Origin: Bacillota bacterium
Lineage (GTDB): Bacteria > Bacillota > Sulfobacillia > Sulfobacillales > JAIMBI01
Assembly: GCA_021818685.1 (NCBI GenBank)
Contig: JAKATP010000006.1
Location: 1-54,070, forward strand
Length of the DNA: 54,070 nucleotides
Direction of reading: 5' to 3'
The notes beneath the pieces are model-generated. The model was not told the DNA's origin. It did no database searches and saw only the letters and a program-made list of their open reading frames with translations. How positions within the stretch are numbered: position 1 is the stretch's first letter; every line of letters starts with the position of its first letter. The position numbers and the translations under genes were made by a program. Below, in pieces: positions 24,615-35,543 of the stretch.

Positions 24615-25103
24615 TTAGGCTTCTTCAGCGCGGGCAAGCCGGCGTTCCGCCAGCTGGCGCTCGAGTCGGCCGATCTCCTGATGCGCCTGCCCGAGCTTGT
24701 AATGGAGCTGCTGAAGCTCCTCCTGCACGCGATTCAGGCGATGCTCCCGCTGGTCGGAGTCGCGGGCCATGCTCTCCACCAAGGTTCGCAGCATAGACGA
24801 CTGGCTTTCCATGATGGTGACGAGGCGTCCCATCTGATCATCGTCCGCCCCGGAACCGCCAAGCGTGCGCGACAGGCGCCGCGGCCGGGACAGGCGATCC
24901 AGTCCGCCCCCGTTCTCCAACTGCTGTACGATGGGTTTCAGGCTCGGGTCCCACTCCAGCAGGGCCTCAGTCGTAAGCGTATAAGGTCGTCCGGCCACGC
25001 CGGTCCGACGCTCGGCCTTAATCTGACTCTCCCGGATGGCATCTCGCAACCGCCCCGCGACTTCTGGCGATACTCGAGCAATCTGCGTCAACGTTACGTT
25101 CAT
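24615..25103 (-). CDS. Putative HTH plus coiled-coil protein
   Basis: A 162-residue protein I cannot name. Residues 1-55 look like a small DNA-binding fold (LTQIARVSPEVAGRLRDAIRESQ, then RPYTLTTEALLEW). A basic linker (LSRPRRLSRTL) follows, then a long coiled coil (residues about 90-155, ending LEEQLxxER-like repeats). The layout resembles RacA-type chromosome-anchoring proteins or MerR-like proteins with a coiled coil, but this is inference. It shares an operon with the DUF1540-like gene. Its 5' leader contains inverted repeats (25204-25288). Confidence 0.5.
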   Translation of the reverse strand: MNVTLTQIARVSPEVAGRLRDAIRESQIKAERRTGVAGRPYTLTTEALLEWDPSLKPIVQQLENGGGLDRLSRPRRLSRTLGGSGADDDQMGRLVTIMESQSSMLRTLVESMARDSDQREHRLNRVQEELQQLHYKLGQAHQEIGRLERQLAERRLARAEEA

Positions 25104-25203
25104 CGGTCTCCCGGAAGGGAGTCCCCCCTCTCTCTCCGTGTCCTATCCCAAGCCTTCCCAGTGCCGCCAGTGGCTATGCGGCCTCCATCAAACTCTTGAT
25201 TGC

Positions 25204-25288
25204 GGATTGGGAACGCTTTGGCATCCCCAATCCCCCTCCCGCCTCTTCGGAGAACCATTGGCCACGGAATTCCCAGTTCCTGCCAAAG
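25204..25288. repeat. Nested inverted repeats in leader of coiled-coil gene
   Basis: GGATTGGG (25204-25211) pairs with CCCAATCC (25226-25233). CTTTGGCA (25216-25223), in the loop of that hairpin, pairs with TGCCAAAG (25281-25288) 57 bp away. The two pairings compete or form a pseudoknot-like fold in RNA. The rest of 25104-25323 shows no coding potential. A structured leader or an operator array is possible. Confidence 0.4.
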
Positions 25289-25323
25289 TGATTGGCGGCC
25301 CGGGAAATCTTTTAGATATAAAG

Positions 25324-25351
25324 AAACCCGCGGGCCTTGGCCCGCGGGTTT
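25324..25351 (-). terminator. Rho-independent terminator after groEL
   Basis: A 13-bp GC-rich stem, AAACCCGCGGGCC (25324-25336) with GGCCCGCGGGTTT (25339-25351), around a tight loop. On the minus strand a T-rich tract (TTTCTTTAT) follows. It lies 13 nt past the groEL stop. Confidence 0.88.
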
Positions 25352-25364
25352 TCTTGAAGCAACC

Positions 25365-27044
<1,680 letters not shown>

Positions 27045-27347
27045 CTACACCGACACCGGCTGGGTGGCGAGGACGGCCACGATGTCCCGTTCCGCTAACA
27101 CCAAAAGTTGGCGGTCCTCCACCTTTACGCGCGTCCCGGCGCCGGTGTCGAACAGGACCAGGTCCCCCACCGCCACCTCGACCGGCTGCCGCTGCCCGTT
27201 GTCGAGCCAGCGCCCCCGGCCCACTGCCACGACCCGCGCTCGCTGAGGCTTGTCCTTAGCCACGTCCGGCAGGACGATGCCGGAGGCGGTCTTTTCCTCC
27301 TCGATAACTTCCACCACGACCTTGTCCCCAAGTGGGCGGATGTCCAT
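27045..27347 (-). CDS. groES: Co-chaperonin GroES (10 kDa)
   Basis: GroES, 100 residues, the lid of the GroEL chamber. [26 protein letters not shown] gives the N-terminal strand and the mobile loop. [32 protein letters not shown] is the normal C-terminal half; the usual YAG.E is replaced by DTGAGT. The tail extends about six residues past the usual end. The ATG at 27347 follows AAGGAGGGG; an earlier GTG at 27377 lacks a site and lies against the CIRCE element. Confidence 0.96.
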   Translation of the reverse strand: MDIRPLGDKVVVEVIEEEKTASGIVLPDVAKDKPQRARVVAVGRGRWLDNGQRQPVEVAVGDLVLFDTGAGTRVKVEDRQLLVLAERDIVAVLATQPVSV

Positions 27348-27378
27348 CCCAGAGCCCCTCCTTCTCACCAGGTTCACA

Positions 27379-27405
27379 TTAGCACTCCACCCTCGAGAGT
27401 GCTAA
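27379..27405. promoter_or_regulatory. CIRCE operator (HrcA site)
   Basis: TTAGCACTC (27379-27387), nine bases, GAGTGCTAA (27397-27405): a perfect match to the CIRCE consensus bound by the heat-shock repressor HrcA. It lies between the groES promoter -10 box and the start codon, so HrcA binding would block transcription. HrcA itself is not in this window. Confidence 0.97.
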
Positions 27406-27419
27406 CCGTTCCACCGGTA

Positions 27420-27448
27420 ACTATACCGGCCCAGCTCCTGGGAATCAA
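27420..27448 (-). promoter_or_regulatory. Sigma-A promoter of groES-groEL
   Basis: On the minus strand TTGATT (27448-27443), a 17-bp spacer, and TATAGT (27425-27420). Both boxes are close to consensus, and the CIRCE operator starts 15 bp downstream, around the expected start site. This is the classic arrangement for HrcA-controlled chaperonin genes. Confidence 0.85.
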
Positions 27449-27601
27449 ATCTCCGTGACACGCCCTGGGCCGCTGTGAGGAACCGCGCGCAAGGATTGGC
27501 ACCGATTTAGGGGGGAACACGGGGAGTTTATGCGAATTTGCTCCCTCTTGCGCGCCAGCGCAGGTCTCGGGCGCGCCCTTCTATGTCTTCTAGGCGGGAT
27601 G

Positions 27602-28102
27602 TCAGGCTCTACCCGAGGACGGCTCGCTACGATGCTGCGTGTGGCCGGCGAGGAGCTCCAGGGCGTGGGGCACGGCGGGCGCGATCGCTTCCCATCCCTC
27701 CCGGACCGCACGCGGCGATCCCGGAAGCGCCACAATCAGTGTGGCGCCGCAGGCCCCCACCACCTGGCGGGACAGCATTGCGTGAGGGGCACGGCCGATG
27801 AGGGGTACCCGCATCGCCTCGGCCATGCCTGGAACCTCCCGCGTGATGACGGCCCGCACCGCCTCCGGCGTCACGTCGCGCGGACCGAGACCGGTTCCGC
27901 CCGTGGTTACGACAAGGCGCGCCTGCCGGACCCATGCCCGTAGCTGAGCCTCAATCTGATCGCGTTCATCCGGAACCACCGCGCGCCACTGCACGAAGAA
28001 CGCGGGGCCGAGCCCCTGGGCCAGCCAGTCCCCGCTTTTATCGGCGCGGGTCCCGTGAAACACGCCATCACTCACCGTAAGGACACCGGCAGGGTAGGTC
28101 AC
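27602..28102 (-). CDS. mog: Molybdenum cofactor protein MogA/MoaB family
   Basis: A 166-residue MoCF-domain protein (MogA/MoaB), acting in adenylylation of molybdopterin before metal insertion. Motifs are VLTVSDG at the N-terminus, VVTTGGTGLGPRDVTPEA (the nucleotide-binding GGTG.g..D.tpea signature) and VALPGSPRAVREGWEAI near the end. The GTG at 28102 overlaps the moaC stop as GTGA. Which of MogA or MoaB it equals functionally cannot be settled here. Confidence 0.9.
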   Translation of the reverse strand: MTYPAGVLTVSDGVFHGTRADKSGDWLAQGLGPAFFVQWRAVVPDERDQIEAQLRAWVRQARLVVTTGGTGLGPRDVTPEAVRAVITREVPGMAEAMRVPLIGRAPHAMLSRQVVGACGATLIVALPGSPRAVREGWEAIAPAVPHALELLAGHTQHRSEPSSGRA

Positions 28103-28590
28103 GACGACGTCCGGCGGTACCGGCCGGACCGCCCGCCCGATTTCTCCAACAGCTTCACCTCTTCCAGCACCATGCCTCGCTCTACCGCCTTTAACATGTC
28201 GTAGACGGTAAGGAGGCCGGCCGATACAGCCGTGAGCGCCTCCATCTCCGCGCCCGTCGGTCCTGTTGTCCGGACCTTCACGGTCATCTCCACAGCGTCC
28301 TCTTGGAGGTCGACCGACACTTCGATGCCCGAGAGAAGCAGTGGGTGGCACAGGGGTATCCACTCCGGAGTGCGCTTGGCCGCCATAATGGCGGCTACCC
28401 GAGCCACGGCCAACGCGTCGCCCTTGGCGACATGGCCGTCACGTATGGCTGCCACCGCGTCGCGACCCGTCCGGAGTCTCCCCCAGGCAATCGCCTCCCG
28501 GCGGGTTAGGTTCTTCTCTCCCACATCCACCATGCGCACGGCACCCGCATCATCGAGATGGGTGAGCTTTCTAATAGGGCCTTCTGCCAC
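28099..28590 (-). CDS. moaC: Cyclic pyranopterin monophosphate synthase MoaC
   Basis: MoaC, 163 residues, second enzyme of molybdenum cofactor synthesis. MVDVGEKNLTRREAIAWG, AAIMAAKRTPEWIPLCHPLLLSGIEV and the GPTGAEMEALTAVSAGLLTVYDMLKA signature with conserved Lys are present. The GTG at 28590 has GGGGAGGAG at good spacing. It overlaps the preceding membrane-protein gene by 20 nt and mog by GTGA. MoaA is not in the window. Confidence 0.96.
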   Translation of the reverse strand: MAEGPIRKLTHLDDAGAVRMVDVGEKNLTRREAIAWGRLRTGRDAVAAIRDGHVAKGDALAVARVAAIMAAKRTPEWIPLCHPLLLSGIEVSVDLQEDAVEMTVKVRTTGPTGAEMEALTAVSAGLLTVYDMLKAVERGMVLEEVKLLEKSGGRSGRYRRTSS

Positions 28591-28963
28591 CGAATCGCTC
28601 CTCCCCGGCGGGTGTCCGAGAGCGCGTGGGCGCCATCCGTGCCACGTCCAGCAGGCAGCGCGGCAGGATCCCGAGCACGCCAACGGCGGCTCCTATCGCA
28701 ACCCCGCGCGTCACCCCGGTGGCCGGCCACGCCAAAATCCCAAGACCAATCACCGTCGTCGTCATGCCCAGGACCACCGGTCCCACCCTGCCTCCGCGCG
28801 CCAGTCCGAGCCCCAGCATGCCCAAGAAGACCAAGACCAGTCCGAGCATCAATACGCCCCGCAGATGGTGCCCTGCCGGCAGCGGCAGGCGGAGCCACAA
28901 GCCCGCCGCGATAACCAAGGCGAAACCACCAGCTGTATAGACGGCTGTCCGTCGCTCCCGCAC
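28571..28963 (-). CDS. Four-helix integral membrane protein, unknown
   Basis: A 130-residue protein with four hydrophobic segments (about residues 10-26, 35-53, 61-80 and 85-105) and an Arg-rich tail. I do not recognise the family. The GTG at 28963 follows GGGGAGGA. It overlaps moaC by 20 nt, so it heads a short moaC-mog operon. A link to molybdate or cofactor metabolism is only suggested by that position. Confidence 0.6.
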   Translation of the reverse strand: MRERRTAVYTAGGFALVIAAGLWLRLPLPAGHHLRGVLMLGLVLVFLGMLGLGLARGGRVGPVVLGMTTTVIGLGILAWPATGVTRGVAIGAAVGVLGILPRCLLDVARMAPTRSRTPAGEERFGGRRPY

Positions 28964-29111
28964 ATGTCCTCCCCGAATGCCACGCTGTTTCCGTCCCAGC
29001 ATCCACTTACGAGTCCGTCCACCCACTATGGCGCCCGGGACTCCTTCGCGGGCGCGGGCCTACCATCCTGAACGAGCGTGCTCGTTCATACCCATCTGCG
29101 GAGGTGCTTTC

Positions 29112-29795
29112 ATGCGTCGCGCGCTCTTGGCCATCCTCCTCTTGGGTCTCCTCTTGCTGACGGTGCAGCGGGCCCGCGGCGCCCCCGCCATCTCACGCGT
29201 ACCGACATACGAGCGCCTCGCAGCCCTTACCTTCGACGACGGGCCTCAGAACCCCTACACGTCTCAGATCCTCGCGCTCTTGGTGCACGCCCACGCCCAG
29301 GGCACTTTCTTCGTACTAGGTGACAAGGTCGCCAAGGACCCAGGCGCTCTTTTGGCCGAGGCCCGTGACGGCATGGAAATTGCGCTCCACGGGATGACGC
29401 ACCTGAATCTTTATCGGGTGGGCGCCGCCGCCATGACGTCGGACGCGGTGCGCGAGCTCGTCTATCTGCACACGTTCGTGCCTAAAGCGCGGATCATAGC
29501 CTTCCGCCCGCCGTACGGTTACCAGAGTCCGGCCCTCAAGCGATCGCTGTTTGCCGCCCACCTGGAGCTGGTGTTGTGGGACGTCGACACCCGCGACTGG
29601 ACCCGACCTGGTGTGTCCTCCATTGTCAGCACGGTGGAACGTCTGACCAGACCCGGCAGCATCATCCTGTTCCACGACGGCGGGGGTAATCGAAGTCAGA
29701 CCGTCCTGGCCTTAAGAGATCTGCTACCGTGGTTTCACGCCCACCACTACCGGCTCGTCACCATCTCGGCCCTCCTGCGCCAGCTGGGGCGTTGA
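29112..29795 (+). CDS. Polysaccharide deacetylase, NodB/PdaB type
   Basis: A 227-residue secreted carbohydrate esterase family 4 protein with an N-terminal signal or anchor (residues 4-22). NodB motifs are ALTFDDGP (Asp 42 and 43), ALHGMTHLNL (metal His 93 and 97), FRPPYGYQ, WDVDTRDW and ILFHDGGGNRSQT. The metal-His motif reads H-GMT-H. It would remove acetyl groups from peptidoglycan or another glycan outside the membrane; in spore formers PdaB-like enzymes act on spore cortex. GGAGGTG precedes the ATG at 29112. Confidence 0.9.
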   Translation: MRRALLAILLLGLLLLTVQRARGAPAISRVPTYERLAALTFDDGPQNPYTSQILALLVHAHAQGTFFVLGDKVAKDPGALLAEARDGMEIALHGMTHLNLYRVGAAAMTSDAVRELVYLHTFVPKARIIAFRPPYGYQSPALKRSLFAAHLELVLWDVDTRDWTRPGVSSIVSTVERLTRPGSIILFHDGGGNRSQTVLALRDLLPWFHAHHYRLVTISALLRQLGR

Positions 29796-29818
29796 CTCTT
29801 AAAAACGCATGCTACAAT
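29792..29818 (+). promoter_or_regulatory. Predicted promoter for the small membrane protein
   Basis: TTGACT (29792-29797) overlaps the stop codon of the deacetylase gene. TGCTACAAT (29810-29818) is an extended -10. The spacing is 15 bp, short for a full -35/-10 pair, but the extended -10 compensates. A start near 29825 would exclude the ATG at 29809 as start codon of the next gene. Confidence 0.5.
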
Positions 29819-29880
29819 CGTCGGCGAAGGCGCCCCGAGGTGCGTCGTCGGCGAATGCAGGGCGGAAGAGGGTGATTCCC

Positions 29881-30165
29881 GTGTGGGTGCGTGCCATCCT
29901 CCTCGCGCTGGTGGCGCTCGTGCTCATCAGTGTGCTGGTGCACGTTGTGATATGGGCGCTCGTGGTCGGGCTCGGCGTGATCCTGCTGCTGGAGGCATGG
30001 TCGCTTTCTCATCGCCATCCGTTGGCCGCCGTGGCGCTCGGTGTGGTGGGGGTTCTCATCCTCTTTCGGTTCGGCGGCCTCTGGTTCTGGTTCATGCCGG
30101 TGCTGGTGGTGGTGGCCCTCGCCGTTGCCGCCTACGAATTCGTGATCGGACACCGACACGCCTGA
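29881..30165 (+). CDS. Small integral membrane protein, unknown
   Basis: A 94-residue very hydrophobic protein with three to four membrane segments, a Trp/Phe-rich GGLWFWFMPVLVVV stretch and a short cytosolic tail. I do not recognise a family. The GTG at 29881 is chosen because AAGAGGGTGAT, close to the full anti-16S sequence, lies just upstream. An earlier in-frame ATG at 29809 falls before the predicted transcription start. It lies between two exported-protein genes, which suggests an envelope role. Confidence 0.6.
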   Translation: MWVRAILLALVALVLISVLVHVVIWALVVGLGVILLLEAWSLSHRHPLAAVALGVVGVLILFRFGGLWFWFMPVLVVVALAVAAYEFVIGHRHA

Positions 30166-30216
30166 CCCTCCGACGCTGGCAGCGAGCGATTACATAACAA
30201 AGGAGGATGGTCGCGC

Positions 30217-31410
30217 GTGCATGCTCCTCGCATGAGTACCGCCCGACGCATGGCAGGATTGGGATGTCTTCTCGGAGTCAGTGTAGCCCTGGCAGCCTGT
30301 GGGACGCAGGGGGCGTTACCCACGCCGTCTTCTACGGCCGCCTCGTCGTCCCGGGCGCGCGCTCCGGTGAAGTCCGCCCGGGCAGTGCCGCCCCGGCCGT
30401 GGAAGAGTCAGGGCACCAATCCCTACCTGCCGGGCGATGTCCTCATCGCTGATTCCCACAACAACCGGATTCTCCTCGTGACGCCGCAGAAGAAAATCGT
30501 GTGGCAATTCCCACCCCCGGGACAACCCTCTCCCCTGGTGGACGATGACGATGTGTTTTTCGGACCCCATTTCGACTCCATCATTACGAATGAAGAGGGC
30601 AATGACGTTCTCGCCATCGTGAATTTTAAGAAGGAGAAGGTCGTCTGGCAGTACGGACATCCCGGAGTGCCGGGAAGCGCTCCGGGGTATCTCAATACAC
30701 CCGACGACGCCTTTTTGTACGACCGCTCCGGTCAAGACATCATCACGGTGGCCGACATCAGAAACCAGCGCATCTTATTCATCAACCGGGCCACCAAGCA
30801 GATTATCAAGCAGTACGGCCAGACCGGAGTGGCGGCCATAAACCCGCCCGTGAGCTACTCGGCGCCCAACGGCGATTTCCCGGCCCCGAACCAGGGCACG
30901 CTCGTTACCCAGATCAACGGCGATGACGTCATCCTGCTGAATCGCCACAATCAGGTCGTGTGGACCCTACACCTGCCGACCCAGGCTCAGCTGCCGGGTC
31001 TTACATCCTTTCCGTACCCCTCCGACGCCAACTTCACGCCCGGTGGCAACGTCATCGTGGCTTTCTACAACAACCCCGGTTACATCGTGAAGATGAATCC
31101 TCACACGGGACAGGTCCTGTGGGAATACGCTGTGACCCAGGGACCCGGGCGCTTGAATCAGCCGTCCTTGGCGGTCGAGTTGAAGAACGGCATGGTGCTT
31201 TTGAACGACGACTACAACGACCGTGTCATTCTCATTGACCCGAAGACCAACAAGATCGTCTGGCAGTACGGGCACACCGGGGTGCCCGGAAGCGCCCCCG
31301 GCTACCTCAACATTCCGGACGGCATCGACTTTTTGCCCGCCGGTATTGTGCCTGGCGGTAAAAACCCTATTGGCCACCACCTGTGGAGCTATCCCGGCAA
31401 CGGGCTCTAA
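30217..31410 (+). CDS. Beta-propeller lipoprotein with repeated blades
   Basis: A 397-residue predicted lipoprotein (lipobox LAAC, Cys 28), then a low-complexity linker and an outer-surface domain of NHL/PQQ-like beta-propeller blades, each ending in a V-W-Q/T/E strand (residues about 95, 144, 249, 302 and 349). Two segments far apart, residues 144-164 and 349-369, are nearly identical (shared WQYGH, GVPGSAPGYLN and PD). Function unknown; surface ligand binding or cofactor binding is possible. AAAGGAGG lies 8 nt before the GTG at 30217. Confidence 0.75.
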   Translation: MHAPRMSTARRMAGLGCLLGVSVALAACGTQGALPTPSSTAASSSRARAPVKSARAVPPRPWKSQGTNPYLPGDVLIADSHNNRILLVTPQKKIVWQFPPPGQPSPLVDDDDVFFGPHFDSIITNEEGNDVLAIVNFKKEKVVWQYGHPGVPGSAPGYLNTPDDAFLYDRSGQDIITVADIRNQRILFINRATKQIIKQYGQTGVAAINPPVSYSAPNGDFPAPNQGTLVTQINGDDVILLNRHNQVVWTLHLPTQAQLPGLTSFPYPSDANFTPGGNVIVAFYNNPGYIVKMNPHTGQVLWEYAVTQGPGRLNQPSLAVELKNGMVLLNDDYNDRVILIDPKTNKIVWQYGHTGVPGSAPGYLNIPDGIDFLPAGIVPGGKNPIGHHLWSYPGNGL

Positions 31411-31503
31411 GGCGGCTTCACACACGCGGAGGCGGCACCGGCCAATTGGCTTCGGCGTCGCCCCCGGGTCTCGTCGTGGTCCCCGCCACCGGGCGGCCGG
31501 GAT

Positions 31504-32685
31504 TCAGTCCACCCGGACCACCGTGGCTTCCCCCTGTCCGCCGCCGCTGCAAATCGCGGCGAGGCCATACCCCCCGCCGCGGTGCCGAAGCTCCTGGATA
31601 AGCGTCATCAGGATGCGGCCCCCGGACGCGCCGATGGGGTGACCAAAGGCGACGGCACCGCCGTTCACGTTCACAATCTCGGGGTTAAGGCCCGCAATTT
31701 TCATGCTGACGAGGGTCACGGCAGCAAACGCCTCGTTGATCTCCGCCAAGGCGACGTCTTCGATACCAAGCCCCGCCGCGGCGAGGGCCTTCATCCCCGC
31801 GTGCGCCGGGACCGTGTGCAGGTACTTCGGCGCCTCCGACACCTGGCCCTGGCTCACGATGGTGGCCAGGATCGGCAGGCCGCGGCGCGAAGCTTCCGCG
31901 CGTTCCATCAATACCAGCGCCGAGGCCCCATCATTGAGCCCGGGCGCATTGCCGGCCGTCACGGTACCGTCCTGGTCAAAGACGGGCCGAAGCGCCGCGA
32001 GGCGCTCGAGTGAGGTGTCGCGGCGGGGTGCTTCATCGTGTTCCACGCGCGTGACCCGTCCCCGCCGGTCCTGCACCTCGACGGGGGCAATCTCTTCGGC
32101 CATCCGCCCCGAGTCGATGGCGGCGATGGCGCGCTCATGGCTCCTTAGCGCCCAGGTGTCCTGCTCCTCCCGGGAAATGTCAAATTCCCGCGCCACCACG
32201 CTGCCGTAGACACCCATGTGACAGCCGCCGAACGAGCACCAGAGCCCGTCGTGCACGACACTGTCGATAAAGGTCGTGTCTCCCATCCGGAGGCCGAAGC
32301 GCGCGCCCTCGACGAGATAAGGCGCTCGCGACATGCTCTCCATGCCCCCCGCGACCACGATCGTCTGGACGCCGAGGCGTATGCCCATATCAGCCAGATT
32401 GACCGCCCGCAGGCTTGATGCGCACACCTTGTTGATGGTGTCGGAGGGCACCCGGTCGGGCAAGCCCGCTCCGATGCTCGCCTGACGCGATGGGATCTGC
32501 CCGGCCCCGGCTTGCACCACCTGGCCCATGTACACGTAGTCGACATCCTCGCCCGCCACGCCCGCCGCGGCCAGCGCCGCTCGAATAACGTGTGCGCCGA
32601 GCCTGGTGGCCGGCACCTCGCGAAGCCCTCCGCCAAGCGTTCCGAACGGCGTCCGCGCGAAGCCCACGATCACGGTTTCGCCCAT
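31504..32685 (-). CDS. Acetyl-CoA C-acetyltransferase (thiolase)
   Basis: A 393-residue thiolase that condenses two acetyl-CoA or cleaves 3-ketoacyl-CoA. The acylated Cys is in INKVCASSLRAVNLAD (about residue 88), with the usual GSG changed to ASS. GGMESMSRAPYL, the NEAFAAVTL helix, NGGAVAFGHPIGASG with its His, and the second catalytic Cys in AICSGGGQGEA are present. GGGAGGA precedes the ATG. It lies near no other fatty acid genes, so biosynthetic versus degradative use is open. Confidence 0.94.
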   Translation of the reverse strand: MGETVIVGFARTPFGTLGGGLREVPATRLGAHVIRAALAAAGVAGEDVDYVYMGQVVQAGAGQIPSRQASIGAGLPDRVPSDTINKVCASSLRAVNLADMGIRLGVQTIVVAGGMESMSRAPYLVEGARFGLRMGDTTFIDSVVHDGLWCSFGGCHMGVYGSVVAREFDISREEQDTWALRSHERAIAAIDSGRMAEEIAPVEVQDRRGRVTRVEHDEAPRRDTSLERLAALRPVFDQDGTVTAGNAPGLNDGASALVLMERAEASRRGLPILATIVSQGQVSEAPKYLHTVPAHAGMKALAAAGLGIEDVALAEINEAFAAVTLVSMKIAGLNPEIVNVNGGAVAFGHPIGASGGRILMTLIQELRHRGGGYGLAAICSGGGQGEATVVRVD

Positions 32686-32717
32686 CCTGTCCTCCCTAAA
32701 GCCATGAGTCCCCTACC

Positions 32718-33995
32718 CTATTCGACCCGCCGCACCCGCGCGCCCAGCGCCTCGAGCTTCGGGGCCAGCCCTACATAACCACGATCCACGTGCTCGATGC
32801 CCAGCACCTCCGTCTCGGACTCGGCGCCCAGGCCTGCCAGCACCAGCGCGATGCCCCCCCGCAGATCCTGCGCCTCCACCGGCGCTCCTGAAAGCCGCTC
32901 CACGCCCCGGATGATGGCGGTGTCACGCTCCACCTTGATATTGGCCCCCATCCGCGCCAGCTCGTGGGTATAGGAAAATCGGCTCTCAAACACCGTCTCC
33001 TGAATCACGCCCACGCCGTCGGCGCTGGCGAGCACCGCGACCATCGGCGGGTGCAGATCGGTGGGAAAGCCCGGATGCGGCAGGGTCTCGACATCCACGG
33101 CTCGAGGGCGCGCGTCAAAGGTGACGCGCACCCGATCGGGCCCTTCCTCGACTTGCGCCCCCGCCTGTTCCAGCTTTAGGAGCACGGTGCGGAAGTGCTC
33201 GGGAATCACGCGCTCGACCTCGACCGAACCGCGCGACACCGCCGCCCCCATGATGTAGGTCGCCGCCTCGATGCGGTCGGGAATCACCTCATGACGGATA
33301 CCCCGTAGTTTCTTTACGCCATCGACCCGCACGAGATTGGTACCGGCCCCCCGGACCCGTCCCCCCATGGCGTTGAGGAAGTTGGCTAAGTCCACAATTT
33401 CCGGTTCCATGGCCGCATTCTCCAAGATCGTCGTACCCTCGGCCAGGGACGCACCAATCATGAGATTGACCGTCGTACCGACGGATGCTCGCTCTATGTA
33501 GATACGGGCGCCGCGCAGACGTCCAGATACCTGCCCGTGGATCGAACCGTGGTCCAGCGACATTTCTGCACCCAGGGCCTGAAAGCCGCGGATATGATAG
33601 TCGACCGGGCGCGATCCGATCTGACAGCCGCCCGGGAAGGCGACCTCCGCCTTGCCGAGGCGCGCGAGCAGAGCTCCGACGACGTAATAAGACGCGCGAA
33701 ACTTTCGGGCCAGTCGGTAGGGGGCCGCATACTGGGAGATGGGCGCAGACCAGATCTCAAGCGTCGTAGCGTCATCCCAGCGCGCATCTCCGCCCAGGGA
33801 GGTCACGATCTCGCACAAGTCCTGCACGTCGCGTCCGGGCGCGACGTTCTCCAGAATCACGCGCCCTTCCTCTGCCAGCATGGCGGCTGAAATGAGGGCC
33901 AGCGCACTGTTTTTGGAGCCGCCGATGGGAACCTTCCCCCGGAGCGGAATCCCTCCCTCAATAATTAATTTCGCCAGTCGGATCCCTTCTCCCAA
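32718..33995 (-). CDS. murA: UDP-N-acetylglucosamine 1-carboxyvinyltransferase
   Basis: MurA, about 420 residues, the first committed enzyme of peptidoglycan synthesis and target of fosfomycin. KLIIEGGIPLRGKVPIGGSKNSALAL gives the start, and the catalytic Cys is in FPGGCQIGSRPVDYH, so fosfomycin sensitivity is expected. The start is uncertain. TTG 33995 gives six extra residues; CTG 33977 has AGAAGGG at proper spacing and yields the family's usual N-terminus. The gene abuts the guaB stop. Confidence 0.95.
   Translation of the reverse strand: MGEGIRLAKLIIEGGIPLRGKVPIGGSKNSALALISAAMLAEEGRVILENVAPGRDVQDLCEIVTSLGGDARWDDATTLEIWSAPISQYAAPYRLARKFRASYYVVGALLARLGKAEVAFPGGCQIGSRPVDYHIRGFQALGAEMSLDHGSIHGQVSGRLRGARIYIERASVGTTVNLMIGASLAEGTTILENAAMEPEIVDLANFLNAMGGRVRGAGTNLVRVDGVKKLRGIRHEVIPDRIEAATYIMGAAVSRGSVEVERVIPEHFRTVLLKLEQAGAQVEEGPDRVRVTFDARPRAVDVETLPHPGFPTDLHPPMVAVLASADGVGVIQETVFESRFSYTHELARMGANIKVERDTAIIRGVERLSGAPVEAQDLRGGIALVLAGLGAESETEVLGIEHVDRGYVGLAPKLEALGARVRRVE

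Positions 33996-35543
<1,548 letters not shown>

Noticed and set aside
24301-24618. Plus-strand 105-codon frame across the MerR/DUF1540 gap
   Set aside because: It is antisense to the DUF1540-like gene and the MerR 5' end, with no ribosome binding site. The Cys pattern is on the minus strand.
31411-31503. Possible bidirectional terminator between the propeller lipoprotein and thiolase genes
   Set aside because: Only a short GCCAATTGGC palindrome is present and no T-run follows on either strand.
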